Below are positions 55,879 through 64,000 of a stretch of 64,000 nt of DNA, piece after piece. Within the stretch, counting starts at the first letter, position 1; every line of letters begins with the position of its first letter. This DNA comes from Micromonospora rubida (GTDB taxonomy: Bacteria; Actinomycetota; Actinomycetes; Mycobacteriales; Micromonosporaceae). The notes under the pieces are model-generated. The model saw only the letters and a list, made by a program, of their open reading frames with translations, had not been told where the DNA came from and ran no database searches. A program made the position numbers and the translations under genes. The stretch covers positions 1 through 64,000 of the forward strand of contig NZ_JAAALO010000006.1 of NCBI RefSeq assembly GCF_009908295.1, read 5' to 3'.

Positions 55879-56642
55879 CTATCTGTCCTCACAGTGGTGA
55901 CGGTTCTACCGGACTGGGCACGCGGCTGGGCGGGGATGTGCGTGGTGCACACCCCGTCGCCGTGCGCGATGGTGGCCAGGCGCTGCACGTGAGTGCCGAC
56001 CAGGCGGGAGATCACCGCGGTCTCGGCCTCGCACAGCTGGGGAAACTCGGCGGCCACGTGCGCCACCGGGCAGTGATGCTGACAGAGCTGACCGCCGGAG
56101 GCGATCGTGGACGCGCTGGCGGCGTAGCCCTCGGCCGTCAGCGCCCCGGCGAGCGCCTCGGCCCGCGCCAGGGGGTCGTCGCCGGCGGTCTCCATGGCGG
56201 CCCGACAGCGGTCCTCCAGGGCGGAGACCTGGTCGGCCGCGAACGCCTCCACCGCCTTGGTACCGCTGTTGCGGGCGATCCAGCGCAGCGCGGCGGTGGC
56301 GATGTTGTCGTAGTGGTGGGTGCCGCAGCGACCCCGGGCCGCGTCCGTCAGCACGAACACCTTCGCGGGGCGGCCCCGCCCCCGGCTGCCCCGGACGGTC
56401 TGCTCACGAGCGGTCACGTCGCCGTCGACCAGCATCGCGTCGAGGTGCCGGCGGATCGCCGCCGGGCTGAGCCCGAGCGCCGAGCCGAGTTGCGCGGCGG
56501 TGGTCGCCCCCCGCTCCAGCAGCAGCTGGGTCACCCGGTCCCGGGTGGAGAGATCGGCCACGGCGGAACCGGCGGGCACGGACGCACCAGCGACCGGACC
56601 GGTCACCGGCTGTCGCCCGGAAAGCGCCGCCACGTTTTTCAC
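55875..56642 (-). CDS. sufR: SufR Fe-S-responsive repressor of the suf operon
   Basis: 255 residues. Winged HTH (TRDRVTQLLLERGATTAAQLGSALGLSP, followed by RRHLDAMLVDGDV), then a C-terminal domain with Cys clustering in GGQLCQHHCPVAHVAAEFPQLCEAE and GDGVCTTH, expected to bind a cluster and report on its supply. First gene of the operon. GTG 56642 is chosen; a GTG four codons in is also possible. A TTACGTAA palindrome lies 11 bases upstream. Confidence 0.92.
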   Translation of the reverse strand: MKNVAALSGRQPVTGPVAGASVPAGSAVADLSTRDRVTQLLLERGATTAAQLGSALGLSPAAIRRHLDAMLVDGDVTAREQTVRGSRGRGRPAKVFVLTDAARGRCGTHHYDNIATAALRWIARNSGTKAVEAFAADQVSALEDRCRAAMETAGDDPLARAEALAGALTAEGYAASASTIASGGQLCQHHCPVAHVAAEFPQLCEAETAVISRLVGTHVQRLATIAHGDGVCTTHIPAQPRAQSGRTVTTVRTDR

Positions 56643-56652
56643 AACGCCAACG

Positions 56653-56746
56653 TTACGTAATTCGTCGGAGGCCCGCAAACCCGGGCTGGTGATCCGAGCC
56701 ACCAGCGCGGCGGAGTCACCCGATCGGGCTCCACTACGTTGCGTAG
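56653..56746. promoter_or_regulatory. two related motifs in the sufR-ctaA divergent region
   Basis: ACGTTACGTA (within 56650-56660, holding the palindrome TTACGTAA) lies by the sufR start; ACGTTGCGTA (within 56735-56745, in the palindrome CTACGTTGCGTAG) overlaps the ctaA -10 TAGGAT (56744-56749). The two 10-mers differ at one base. They may be operators of one regulator, SufR being the obvious candidate. Confidence 0.45.
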
Positions 56747-56756
56747 GATTTGCCCC

Positions 56757-57707
56757 GTGAAGCGATCCGTCCGGTTCCCGGCCTCCACCACCCTGCTGCG
56801 CCGCCTGGCGCTCGCCTCGATCATCGCGAACGTGGCCATCGTGGTCACCGGCGGGGCGGTCCGGCTGACCGCGTCCGGCCTCGGCTGCCCCACCTGGCCC
56901 AGGTGCACCGACGGGTCGTACACGACGACGTCGGAAATGGGCGTGCACGGCGTCATCGAGTTCGGCAACCGGCTGCTCACCTTCGCCGTCGGCGCGATCG
57001 CGCTGGCGGTGGTGGTGGGCGTGCTGCTACACGGGACGCGGCGAAAGGCCCTGCTGCCGCTGGCGATCGGGGTGCTGTTCGGCATCCCCGCGCAGGCGAT
57101 CCTCGGCGGGATCACCGTGCTGACCAACCTGAACCCATGGGTGGTCGGCCTGCACTTCCTCGCCTCGATGGCGGTGATCGCGGTCGCGTACGCGCTCTGG
57201 CGGCGCATCGACGAACCGGACGGCCCGACGGCGCCCACGGTGCCGGGGCCGCTGCGGGCGCTGACGCTGGTCACCACCGTGGCGAGCGTCGCGGTGCTGG
57301 TGATCGGCACCTGGGTCACCGGCAGCGGCCCGCACGCCGGCGACCAGGGCGCGGCCCGCAACGGCCTCGACCCGCAGTCGATCTCGCAGGTGCACGCCGA
57401 CGGGGTTTTCCTGCTGATCGGGCTCTCGGTGGCGCTGGTCTTCGCGTTCCGCGCGGTCGGCGCCCGACGGGCCGAGCGGGCCGCCCTCGCGCTGGTCGCG
57501 GTGGAGCTGAGCCAGGGCCTGATCGGCTTCGTCCAGTACTTCACCCACCTGCCCGGGGCGCTGGTCGCAGCGCACATGCTCGGCTCGTGCCTGGTCCTGC
57601 TCGCCACCCTCGCGGTGCTCTGGTCGACCCGGGAACGCCACTCGACCGAGGCACCCACGACCCCCACACCAACCGAAACCCCCACCCCCGCCCTCACCCC
57701 CGCCTGA
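56757..57707 (+). CDS. ctaA: CtaA/COX15 haem A synthase
   Basis: 316 residues with eight spans. VTGGAVRLTASGLGCPTWPRCTDG, HGVIEFGNRLLT, GLHFLASM and the pair GPHAGD and QVHADG hold the haem-ligating His and the conserved Glu. It oxidises the C8 methyl of haem O to make haem A for cytochrome oxidase. GTG 56757 has TAGGAT 7 bases upstream and no SD, so a leaderless transcript is likely. The C-terminus ends in a Thr/Pro run. Confidence 0.94.
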   Translation: MKRSVRFPASTTLLRRLALASIIANVAIVVTGGAVRLTASGLGCPTWPRCTDGSYTTTSEMGVHGVIEFGNRLLTFAVGAIALAVVVGVLLHGTRRKALLPLAIGVLFGIPAQAILGGITVLTNLNPWVVGLHFLASMAVIAVAYALWRRIDEPDGPTAPTVPGPLRALTLVTTVASVAVLVIGTWVTGSGPHAGDQGAARNGLDPQSISQVHADGVFLLIGLSVALVFAFRAVGARRAERAALALVAVELSQGLIGFVQYFTHLPGALVAAHMLGSCLVLLATLAVLWSTRERHSTEAPTTPTPTETPTPALTPA

Positions 57708-57750
57708 CGCCCCCACAGCCGCATCCCCACACCCCACGCACCCCCCGCCC

Positions 57751-57810
57751 GCAAATTCACGGAAAGAGTGGCCTCGCGGGGGTGCGAGGCCACTCTTTCC
57801 GTGAATTTGC
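57751..57810. terminator. perfect 27-bp inverted repeat
   Basis: Arms 57751-57777 and 57784-57810 are fully complementary (GCAAATTCACGGAAAGAGTG at the outer part), loop GGGGGT. The sequence is AT-rich for the locus. Very stable terminator between ctaA and the convergent ATP-grasp gene. Confidence 0.9.
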
Positions 57811-57942
57811 GCGGCCCAAGGCGGCGCGGGGCGCGGCCCACGGCGGCGCGGGGCGCGGCCCACGGCGGCGCGGGGCGCGGCCCACGGCGGCGCGGGGCGC
57901 GGCCCACGGCGGCGCGGGGCGCGGCCCACGGCGGCGCGGGGC
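57811..57942. repeat. 22-bp x 6 tandem repeat array
   Basis: Six contiguous copies of a 22-base unit (GCGGCCCACGGCGGCGCGGG plus GC), identical except one base in unit 1 (AAG for ACG). It abuts the 27-bp inverted repeat on one side and ends 8 bases before the ATP-grasp stop on the other. Confidence 0.97.
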
Positions 57943-57950
57943 GCGGCGGG

Positions 57951-58874
57951 TCAGTGGGGCTGGGGGAGGTGGGTGAGGATGGCGTCGGCCAGGCGGTCGG
58001 GGGCGCCGTCGGCGTACCCGAGGAACAGGGAGGGCTCGGTCAGTTCCAGCTCGACCAGCACGGGTGACCCGTCGGGGCCCGGGATGAGGTCGACCCGGGC
58101 GTAGAGCAGGCGCTCCGACCCGCCCGGGACCGCCGCCAGCACCCGCTCGGCGACGGCGAGCTGGTCGGGGGCGGCCGTCCGGGAGCTGATGTCCTCGGCC
58201 TTGTACAGCCCGTCGGGGCCCAGGTCGGGGCCGGTCAGCATCGGGCCCTTGCGGATCGCGTGACTGAACCGGAGCCCGTCCGGCCCGGCCAGGTACAGCA
58301 GCGCGGTCTCCCCGGCGGTGTCCACCGCCGTCAGGTACGGCTGGACCATGGCCACCCGGCCGGCCCGTGACAGCCGCCGCACGTGGGCCGTGGCCAGCTC
58401 GCGGTGCCCGGGATCGGCCAGGTCGTACCGGCCGGTGTCCTGGCTGCCGGCGCTGACCGCCGGCTTGACCACGTACTCGCCGTGGGTGGCGGGCGGTTCC
58501 CAGCTCTCCCCCGGCAGGACCCAGCCGGTCGGCACGGTGGGCACGCCGGCGGCCGACAGTTCGCCGAGGTAGCGCTTGTCGGTGTTCCAGCGCACCACGT
58601 CGGCCGGGTTGACCAGCCGGGGCACGGTGTCGGCCCAGGCCACGAACTCGTCGCGGCGCAGCGCATAGTCCCAGGGCGCGCGGATCACGACCAGGTCGTA
58701 CGCGGCCCAGTCGACCGCCGGGTCGTCCCAGCGGGCGACGGTGACCTGAACGCCGCGCCCGGTCAGCGGGGCGAGCAGGAGCCGGTTGTCCGGGTCGAGG
58801 TCGGGCAGCTCGGCGCACGTGACGACAGCGACCCGGGGTTCCCCCCGGGTCGACTGGTGGTGGTGTTCGGTCAT
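57951..58874 (-). CDS. ATP-grasp family ligase
   Basis: 307 residues. VVIRAPWDYALRRDEF, RWNTDKRYLGELSAAGVPTVPT, VVKPAVSAGSQDTGRY (nucleotide- and phosphate-binding loops) and ARVDLIPGPDGSPVLVELELTEPSLFL (Mg-binding Asp/Glu/Asn-like positions) show an ATP-grasp enzyme of the glutathione synthase/cycloserine ligase-like (DcsG-related) group. The substrate is unknown. The start, ATG 58874, lies 7 bases after the stop of the next gene upstream (58882), so they share a transcript. Confidence 0.87.
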   Translation of the reverse strand: MTEHHHQSTRGEPRVAVVTCAELPDLDPDNRLLLAPLTGRGVQVTVARWDDPAVDWAAYDLVVIRAPWDYALRRDEFVAWADTVPRLVNPADVVRWNTDKRYLGELSAAGVPTVPTGWVLPGESWEPPATHGEYVVKPAVSAGSQDTGRYDLADPGHRELATAHVRRLSRAGRVAMVQPYLTAVDTAGETALLYLAGPDGLRFSHAIRKGPMLTGPDLGPDGLYKAEDISSRTAAPDQLAVAERVLAAVPGGSERLLYARVDLIPGPDGSPVLVELELTEPSLFLGYADGAPDRLADAILTHLPQPH

Positions 58875-58881
58875 CTCTGGA

Positions 58882-59217
58882 TCAACGGGCCATCGCGCGC
58901 CGGGCCATCGACCGCCAGAGGTCGTTGCTCGGGCGCATCTGGTCCATCAGCTCCCGCTCCCAGGCGTTCTCGACGGTGACCCCCGCCCTGGCGCACGCCT
59001 CCCGCGCGACGCCGGTGTCGTCCGCGAACTGGTCGCCCCAGGCCCCGTCGGAGCCCACGAGGACGATGCGCGCGCCGCGCTTGCCGACGTACTCGATGAC
59101 CGCCTTCGCCCCACCGTGCCCGGCGGCGAACGACTTGATGCTCGCGACCAGACCGTTGGGGGTCTGGTCGGCGACGGTCTGCTGAGCCGCCAGCGTCGGA
59201 TCGGAACCTTCTGCCAT
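58882..59217 (-). CDS. small conserved actinobacterial protein
   Basis: 111 residues, unrecognised. QTPNGLVASIKSFAAGHGGAKAVIEYVGKRGARIVLVGSDGAWGDQF, then DTGVAREACARAGVTVENAWERELM; alternating helix and strand, no membrane span. The C-terminus is basic (RSMARRAMAR). TAGGCT at 59230-59225 lies 7 bases before ATG 59217, so it is leaderless. It is cotranscribed with the ATP-grasp gene. Confidence 0.75.
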   Translation of the reverse strand: MAEGSDPTLAAQQTVADQTPNGLVASIKSFAAGHGGAKAVIEYVGKRGARIVLVGSDGAWGDQFADDTGVAREACARAGVTVENAWERELMDQMRPSNDLWRSMARRAMAR

Positions 59218-59373
59218 GACGCGAAGCCTAAGCAGAGTTCCCTGGTGACGTGTGAGAACCATGAACTATTTGTGATGCCCGTTACCCGACCGTTTAAGGA
59301 AGCCCACAGGCACTTTGCCCGCATTTATCCGACTTAACCGGTCATATCTCGGCGACAAAGTCACCCGTTGTTA

Positions 59374-59455
59374 CCTGAGTTGAGTGAACCCGACTCAGGG
59401 TGAAAATTATTCTGATAGGTCACCAAAGTGGATAAGTCATCAACGATGATGACTT
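59374..59455. repeat. two hairpins in an AT-rich gap
   Basis: The 340-base gap 59218-59557 has no gene. CCTGAGT (59374-59380) pairs with ACTCAGG (59393-59399); AAGTCATC (59434-59441) pairs with GATGACTT (59448-59455), loop AACGAT. The stretch 59260-59455 is much richer in A/T than elsewhere and probably holds the promoter of the 59217 gene. Confidence 0.55.
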
Positions 59456-59508
59456 GTCGGGGCGACCTGGCAGGACCACCGGCCGCCGGAGCCGGGGCGG
59501 GGATACGG

Positions 59509-59540
59509 CGCGGGCCGGGACCCGACGGCCCCGGCCCGCG
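59509..59540 (-). terminator. ctaB terminator
   Basis: CGCGGGCCGGG (59509-59519) and CCCGGCCCGCG (59530-59540) form a perfect 11-bp stem 18 bases after the ctaB stop. Confidence 0.8.
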
Positions 59541-59557
59541 TCCTCGCGGAGACCGCG

Positions 59558-60517
59558 TCAGATCAGGGCGTCCACGGCGACGGCGGCGAACAGGATGGTC
59601 AGGTAGACGTACGACCAGTGGAACAGCCGCATCGGCTTGACCGCCCCGCCCCGGGCCACCTGGCGGCACAGCTTGTGCGCCTCGTACACGAAGACCCCGC
59701 CGGAAACCAGGGCGGTGACGCCGTAGATGGCGCTCATCCCGAGCGGCCAGACGGCCAGCGAGGAGAACAGGGTCAGCCAGGCGAAGCCGATGATCTCGGC
59801 GTTGACCCGGCGGGTCGAGGCGACCACCGGCAGCATCGGGATGCCGGCGCGGGCGTAGTCCGCCTTGTATTTCATGGCGAGGGGGTAGAAGTGCGGCATC
59901 TGCCAGAAGAAGACCACCGCGAACAACGCCCACGCCGCCGGCGCCAGCGAGCCGGTCACCGCGGCCCAGCCGATCAGCACCGGGGCCGCCCCGCACGCGC
60001 CGCCCCAGAAGGTGTTCTGCGGCGTGGTCCGCTTCAGCCAGAGCGTGTAGACCAGGTCGTAGTAGGCGATCGCGGCCAGGGTGAGGCCGGCGGCCAGCAG
60101 GTTGGTGAACGCGGCCATCAGGGCCACCGAGATCACCGCCAGCACCAGCCCGAAGATCAGCGCGCTGCGCGGCGAGACGGTGTGCGTCGGCAGCGGGCGG
60201 CGCTTGGTGCGCCGCATGAGCTGGTCGATGTCCCGGTCGATGTAGCAGTTGAGCACGCTGGCCGCGCCGGCGGCGAGCGAGCCGCCCACCAGCACCACCG
60301 CCATCAGCCACAGCGAGGGCATGCCTCCCTCGGCCAGCATCATCGCCGGGATGGTCGTGACCAGCAGCAGCTCGACGATGCGGGGCTTGGTCAGCGAGAC
60401 GTACGCCGAGACCACCGCCCGGACGTCCCGCCGGGGCACCGCGGGCGCCTCGGTCACCGTGCGCACCGGCGGCTGCCCGGCAGAGTTGCTGACGGGGCGC
60501 TCGGTGATCATGCTCAC
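59558..60517 (-). CDS. ctaB: CtaB protohaem IX farnesyltransferase (haem O synthase)
   Basis: 319 residues, UbiA superfamily, about nine spans. NCYIDRDIDQLMRRTKRRPLP is the first Asp-rich motif; YYDLVYTLWLKRTTPQNTFWGG is the second region. It adds farnesyl to haem B to give haem O, substrate of CtaA at 56757. GTG 60517 has GGAAGGTGG upstream; ATG two codons later is the alternative. Divergent from tkt. Confidence 0.95.
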   Translation of the reverse strand: MSMITERPVSNSAGQPPVRTVTEAPAVPRRDVRAVVSAYVSLTKPRIVELLLVTTIPAMMLAEGGMPSLWLMAVVLVGGSLAAGAASVLNCYIDRDIDQLMRRTKRRPLPTHTVSPRSALIFGLVLAVISVALMAAFTNLLAAGLTLAAIAYYDLVYTLWLKRTTPQNTFWGGACGAAPVLIGWAAVTGSLAPAAWALFAVVFFWQMPHFYPLAMKYKADYARAGIPMLPVVASTRRVNAEIIGFAWLTLFSSLAVWPLGMSAIYGVTALVSGGVFVYEAHKLCRQVARGGAVKPMRLFHWSYVYLTILFAAVAVDALI

Positions 60518-60778
60518 GGATTGCCACCTTCCGGCGTCGGCAGGGGGGTCGGATTGGTCGGACCCGTCCGGGTCCACACACCGATCCACACACTACGCGT
60601 CGTCGTTTTGGCTGCCCCCGCGACCCGACAAGGGTGCGGGCCGTCACACCCTGGTGGGACGGCCGAACCGGGCGGACCCGCACGGACCGGCATACGGAGA
60701 TCCCTGGGCGCACGTTTAGGGCCGCTCGATAGGGTCATCACTGAGGGTTCCGCCCAACTGCCGAGGAGCACAACCATC

Positions 60779-62917
60779 GTGGCTGCCAACCGACCCGAGC
60801 AACCCGCACTCAACTGGTCCGACCTCGACCGCCGGGCCGTCGACCTCGTCCGCGTGCTGGCCATGGACGCCGTGGAGAAATCCGGCAACGGCCACCCCGG
60901 TACGGCGATGAGCCTCGCCCCCGCGGCGTACCTCCTGTTCAACCGGGTGATCCGGCACAACCCGGCCGACCCGAACTGGGCGGGCCGGGACCGGTTCGTG
61001 CTCTCCGCCGGCCACTCCAGCCTGACCCTCTACATCCAGCTCTTCCTCTCCGGCTACCCGCTGGGCCTGGACGACCTCAAGGCGCTGCGGCAGTGGGGCT
61101 CACTCACCCCGGGTCACCCGGAGCACGGGCACACCCCGGGCGTGGAGACCACCACCGGCCCGCTCGGCCAGGGCCTGGGCAACGCGGTCGGCATGGCGAT
61201 GGCGGCCCGCCGCGAGCGCGGCCTGTTCGACCCGGAGTCCGAGGCCGGCGCGTCGGTGTTCGACCACGACATCTGGTGCATCGTCTCCGACGGCGACGTC
61301 GAGGAGGGCATCAGCCACGAGGTCAGCGCGCTCGCCGGGCACCAGCAGCTCGGCAACCTCACGGTGATCTACGACGACAACGAGATCTCGATCGAGGACG
61401 ACACCCGCATCGCCAAGAGCGAGGACGTCGCGGCCCGCTACGAGGCGTACGGCTGGCACGTGCAGACCGTCGACTGGCGCACCGGCGACGCCGACCAGGG
61501 CGACTACCACGAGGACGTCGAGGCGCTGCACCGGGCGCTGCTGGCGGCGAAGGCCGAGACCGGCCGCCCCTCGTTCGTCGCGCTGCGCACCATCATCGGC
61601 TGGCCCGCCCCGAACAAGCAGAACACCGGCAAGATCCACGGCTCGGCGCTGGGCGCCGACGAGGTGGCCGCCACCAAGCAGCTCCTCGGCTTCGACCCGG
61701 CCCAGAGCTTCGAGGTCGACGAGCAGGTCCTCGGCCACGCCCGCCGGGTGCTGGAGCGCGGCGCGCAGGCCCAGCAGGAGTGGGAGAAGGCGTACGAGGG
61801 CTGGGCGAAGGCCAACCCGGAGCGCAAGGCGCTGTGGGACCGGATGTCCCAGCGGGTGCTGCCGGAGGGCTGGACCGAGGCGCTGCCGACCTTCCCCGCC
61901 GACGCCAAGGGCGTCGCCACCCGGGCGGCGTCGGGCAAGGTGCTGGAGGCCCTCGCCCCGGTGCTGCCCGAGCTGTGGGGCGGCTCGGCCGACCTGGCGG
62001 AGAGCAACAACACCACGATGAAGGGCGAGCCGTCGTTCATCCCGGCGGCGCACGCGACCAAGGACTTCCCGGGCCACGAGTACGGCCGCACGCTGCACTT
62101 CGGCATCCGCGAGCACGCCATGGGCGCGATCCTCAACGGCATCTCCCTGCACGGCGGCACCCGCCCGTACGGCGGCACCTTCCTGGTGTTCAGCGACTAC
62201 ATGCGCCCGTCGGTGCGGCTCGCCGCGCTGATGAAGCTGCCGGTGGTCTACGTCTGGACGCACGACTCGATCGGCCTCGGTGAGGACGGCCCGACCCACC
62301 AGCCGGTGGAGCACCTGACCGCGCTGCGGGCCATCCCCGGCCTGGACGTGGTCCGGCCGGCCGACGCGAACGAGACCGCCTGGGCGTGGCGGCAGGCGCT
62401 GGAGCACACCGACCGGCCGACCGCGCTGGCGCTGAGCCGCCAGCCGCTGCCGACCCTGGACCGTTCGACCCTTGGCGGTGCCGAGGGCGTCACCAAGGGC
62501 GGCTACGTGCTGGCCGAGGCGTCCAACGGCAAGCCGCAGGTGATCATCGTCGGAACCGGGTCGGAGGTGCAGCTCTGCCTCACCGCCCGGGAGCGGCTGG
62601 AGGCCGACGGCACCCCCACCCGGGTGGTGTCGATGCCGTGCCAGGAGTGGTTCTTCGCGCAGGACGAGGCATACCGGGAGTCGGTCCTGCCTCGCGGGGT
62701 AAAGGCACGGGTGAGCGTGGAGGCGGGCATCGGCATGTCCTGGCGCGGGATCGTCGGTGACTCCGGCGAGAGCGTGAGCCTGGAGCACTACGGCGCGAGC
62801 GCCCCGCACTCCGTGCTCTTCGAGCAGTTCGGGTTCACCCCCGACCGGATCGTGGCCGCCGCGCACGCGGCGCTGACCCGGGTGGGCGACATCACCGGTT
62901 TCACGACCGGCAACTGA
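60779..62917 (+). CDS. tkt: transketolase
   Basis: 712 residues. AVEKSGNGHPGTAMSLAPAAYLLF, GPLGQGLGNAVGMA, the TPP motif SDGDVEEGISHE through YDDNEISIEDD, and GIREHAMGAILNG with the catalytic Glu, SHDSIGLGEDGPTHQPVEHL-like THDSIGLGEDGPTHQPVE. It moves two-carbon units between sugar phosphates in the pentose-phosphate pathway. GTG 60779; GAGGAG about 13 bases upstream. The transaldolase gene follows after 16 bases. Confidence 0.96.
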   Translation: MAANRPEQPALNWSDLDRRAVDLVRVLAMDAVEKSGNGHPGTAMSLAPAAYLLFNRVIRHNPADPNWAGRDRFVLSAGHSSLTLYIQLFLSGYPLGLDDLKALRQWGSLTPGHPEHGHTPGVETTTGPLGQGLGNAVGMAMAARRERGLFDPESEAGASVFDHDIWCIVSDGDVEEGISHEVSALAGHQQLGNLTVIYDDNEISIEDDTRIAKSEDVAARYEAYGWHVQTVDWRTGDADQGDYHEDVEALHRALLAAKAETGRPSFVALRTIIGWPAPNKQNTGKIHGSALGADEVAATKQLLGFDPAQSFEVDEQVLGHARRVLERGAQAQQEWEKAYEGWAKANPERKALWDRMSQRVLPEGWTEALPTFPADAKGVATRAASGKVLEALAPVLPELWGGSADLAESNNTTMKGEPSFIPAAHATKDFPGHEYGRTLHFGIREHAMGAILNGISLHGGTRPYGGTFLVFSDYMRPSVRLAALMKLPVVYVWTHDSIGLGEDGPTHQPVEHLTALRAIPGLDVVRPADANETAWAWRQALEHTDRPTALALSRQPLPTLDRSTLGGAEGVTKGGYVLAEASNGKPQVIIVGTGSEVQLCLTARERLEADGTPTRVVSMPCQEWFFAQDEAYRESVLPRGVKARVSVEAGIGMSWRGIVGDSGESVSLEHYGASAPHSVLFEQFGFTPDRIVAAAHAALTRVGDITGFTTGN

Positions 62918-62933
62918 GGGGAGCGTGGACGGC

Positions 62934-64000
62934 ATGACGGACAGGCTTAGTGAACTCACCGCCACCGGGGTGGCCGTGTGGCTCGACGATCTCTCCCGGG
63001 TGCGGCTGAGCTCCGGCGGGCTGGACCAGCTCCGCCGGGAGAAGCACGTGGTCGGGGTGACCACCAACCCGACGATCTTCGCCAAGGCGCTCGCCGACGC
63101 CGACGAGTACGACTGGCAGCTGCGCGACCTCGCCACCCGTGGGGTGGAGGTGGAGGAGTCGGTGCGCATGCTCACCACGTACGACGTGCGGTGGGCGTGC
63201 GACGTGATGCGCCCGTCGTACGACGGCAGCCACGGCGTCGACGGTCGGGTCTCCATCGAGGTGGACCCGCGGCTGGCCCACGAGACCGACAAGACGGTCG
63301 CCGAGGCCAAGGCGCTGTGGTGGCTGGTCGACCGGCCGAACCTGTTCATCAAGATCCCGGCCACCGAGGCGGGCCTGCCGGCGATCACCGCGACCCTGGC
63401 CGAGGGGATCAGCGTCAACGTCACGCTGATCTTCGGCCTGGACCGCTACTCGCAGGTGATGGAGGCGTTCCTCGCCGGCCTGGAGCAGGCGCGGGCCAAC
63501 GGCCACGACCTGTCGAAGATCGGCTCGGTGGCGTCGTTCTTCGTCTCCCGGGTCGACTCCGACGTCGACAAGCGGCTGGAGAAGATCGGCTCCGACGAGG
63601 CCAAGGCGCTGCGCGGCAAGGCCGCCGTCGCCAACGCCCAGCTCGCGTACGAGCGCTACTGCGAGGTCTTCTCCTCCGACCGGTGGCGGTCCCTGGCCGA
63701 CGCGGGCGCCCACCCGCAGCGCCCGCTGTGGGCGTCCACCTCGACGAAGAACCCGGACTACCGGGACGTCATCTACGTCGAGGAGCTGATCGCCCCCGGC
63801 ACGGTCAACACGATGCCGGAGTCGGTCATCCACGCGTTCGCCGAGCACGGCGAGGCCCGGGGCGACACCATCACCGGCGCGTACGACGCGGCCCGCAAGG
63901 TCTTCACCGACCTGGAGTCCGTCGGCGTCGACATGTCCGACGTGATCGACACCCTGGAGCGGGAGGGCGTGGAGAAGTTCGAGGCGAGCTGGCTGGAGCT
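62934..64000 (+). CDS. tal: transaldolase (3' end beyond window)
   Basis: 355 codons are visible and no stop occurs before the window edge. GVAVWLDDLSRVRL, GVTTNPTIFAKAL, LFIKIPATEAGLPA (Schiff-base Lys in IKIPAT), NVTLIFGLDRY and VASFFVSRVDSDVDK are the actinobacterial transaldolase (TalB/Tal type) blocks. It moves dihydroxyacetone units in the pentose-phosphate pathway, next to tkt as in other actinomycetes, where zwf and opcA often follow. Confidence 0.95.
   Translation, partial: MTDRLSELTATGVAVWLDDLSRVRLSSGGLDQLRREKHVVGVTTNPTIFAKALADADEYDWQLRDLATRGVEVEESVRMLTTYDVRWACDVMRPSYDGSHGVDGRVSIEVDPRLAHETDKTVAEAKALWWLVDRPNLFIKIPATEAGLPAITATLAEGISVNVTLIFGLDRYSQVMEAFLAGLEQARANGHDLSKIGSVASFFVSRVDSDVDKRLEKIGSDEAKALRGKAAVANAQLAYERYCEVFSSDRWRSLADAGAHPQRPLWASTSTKNPDYRDVIYVEELIAPGTVNTMPESVIHAFAEHGEARGDTITGAYDAARKVFTDLESVGVDMSDVIDTLEREGVEKFEASWLE

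Noticed and set aside
59618..60778. N-terminal extension of the transketolase frame
   Set aside because: Antisense to ctaB and low-complexity; transketolase homology starts just after GTG 60779.

Overview
The window is very GC-rich, uses GTG starts often, has many 4-base start/stop overlaps, carries leaderless promoters (a -10 hexamer 6-7 bases before the start codon) and encodes actinobacterial families such as a cvn conservon, acVLRF1, a TIGR04222/DUF692 pair and DUF2630. Together these point to the chromosome of a filamentous actinomycete, most likely Micromonosporaceae (Micromonospora-like). The genus is inferred from family content and style; no rRNA marker is present.

Layout. 1-9.2 kb: the tail of a beta-helix protein, a giant secreted amylopullulanase with a maltose-type operator, a permuted papain-fold amidase-like protein, a secreted C39-like protein, a DedA membrane protein and a VOC protein. 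9.3-12.3 kb: aconitase; its AcnR-type repressor lies 11 kb away at 23.5 kb, and the two share a near-identical palindrome. 12.3-20.5 kb: a cvnA-B-C-D conservon, and upstream of it on the same strand a P450/class I terpene synthase/class II cyclase operon for a diterpenoid. 20.6-24 kb: a decayed GNAT gene, DUF2630, HAD, nitrilase-family protein and AcnR. 24.2-26.5 kb: a coupled three-gene unit made of a TIGR04222 membrane protein with a Cys/Gly-only tail, a DUF692 (MNIO) oxidase and an SCO6045-like partner; this is the best candidate for an undescribed modification system. 26.5-35.3 kb: SDR, Mug-type glycosylase, an 18-bp x 15 tandem array, ABC exporter, enoyl-CoA hydratase, small HTH protein, CadD-like transporter, ABC-F ATPase and YpfJ-type metallopeptidase.

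35.3-39.5 kb looks like an inserted island. It is bounded by two copies of the 3' end of the metallopeptidase gene (33 bp identical). It holds a leaderless two-component system, a CPBP protease and the N-terminal remnant of a PglW-like phage-defence kinase cut off by the 3' end of a group II intron. 39.5-43 kb is a secretion locus: a streptogrisin-like protease and an intradiol dioxygenase, both ending in the same kind of chitin-binding module, with an AraC regulator. 43.1-49.9 kb: two tandem HTH-TPR regulators, then a duplicated acVLRF1-LysE module in which each copy has lost the opposite gene, plus further remnants.

49.9-56.6 kb is a complete sufR-B-D-Rieske-C-S-U-T operon for Fe-S cluster assembly, divergent from ctaA (haem A synthase). 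ctaB (haem O synthase), tkt and tal follow, with a tandem-repeat array, an ATP-grasp protein and a small conserved protein between. Fe-S assembly, haem A/O synthesis, aconitase and the pentose-phosphate enzymes make this mostly core-metabolism territory with accessory pieces at 24-26, 35-39 and 45-49 kb.
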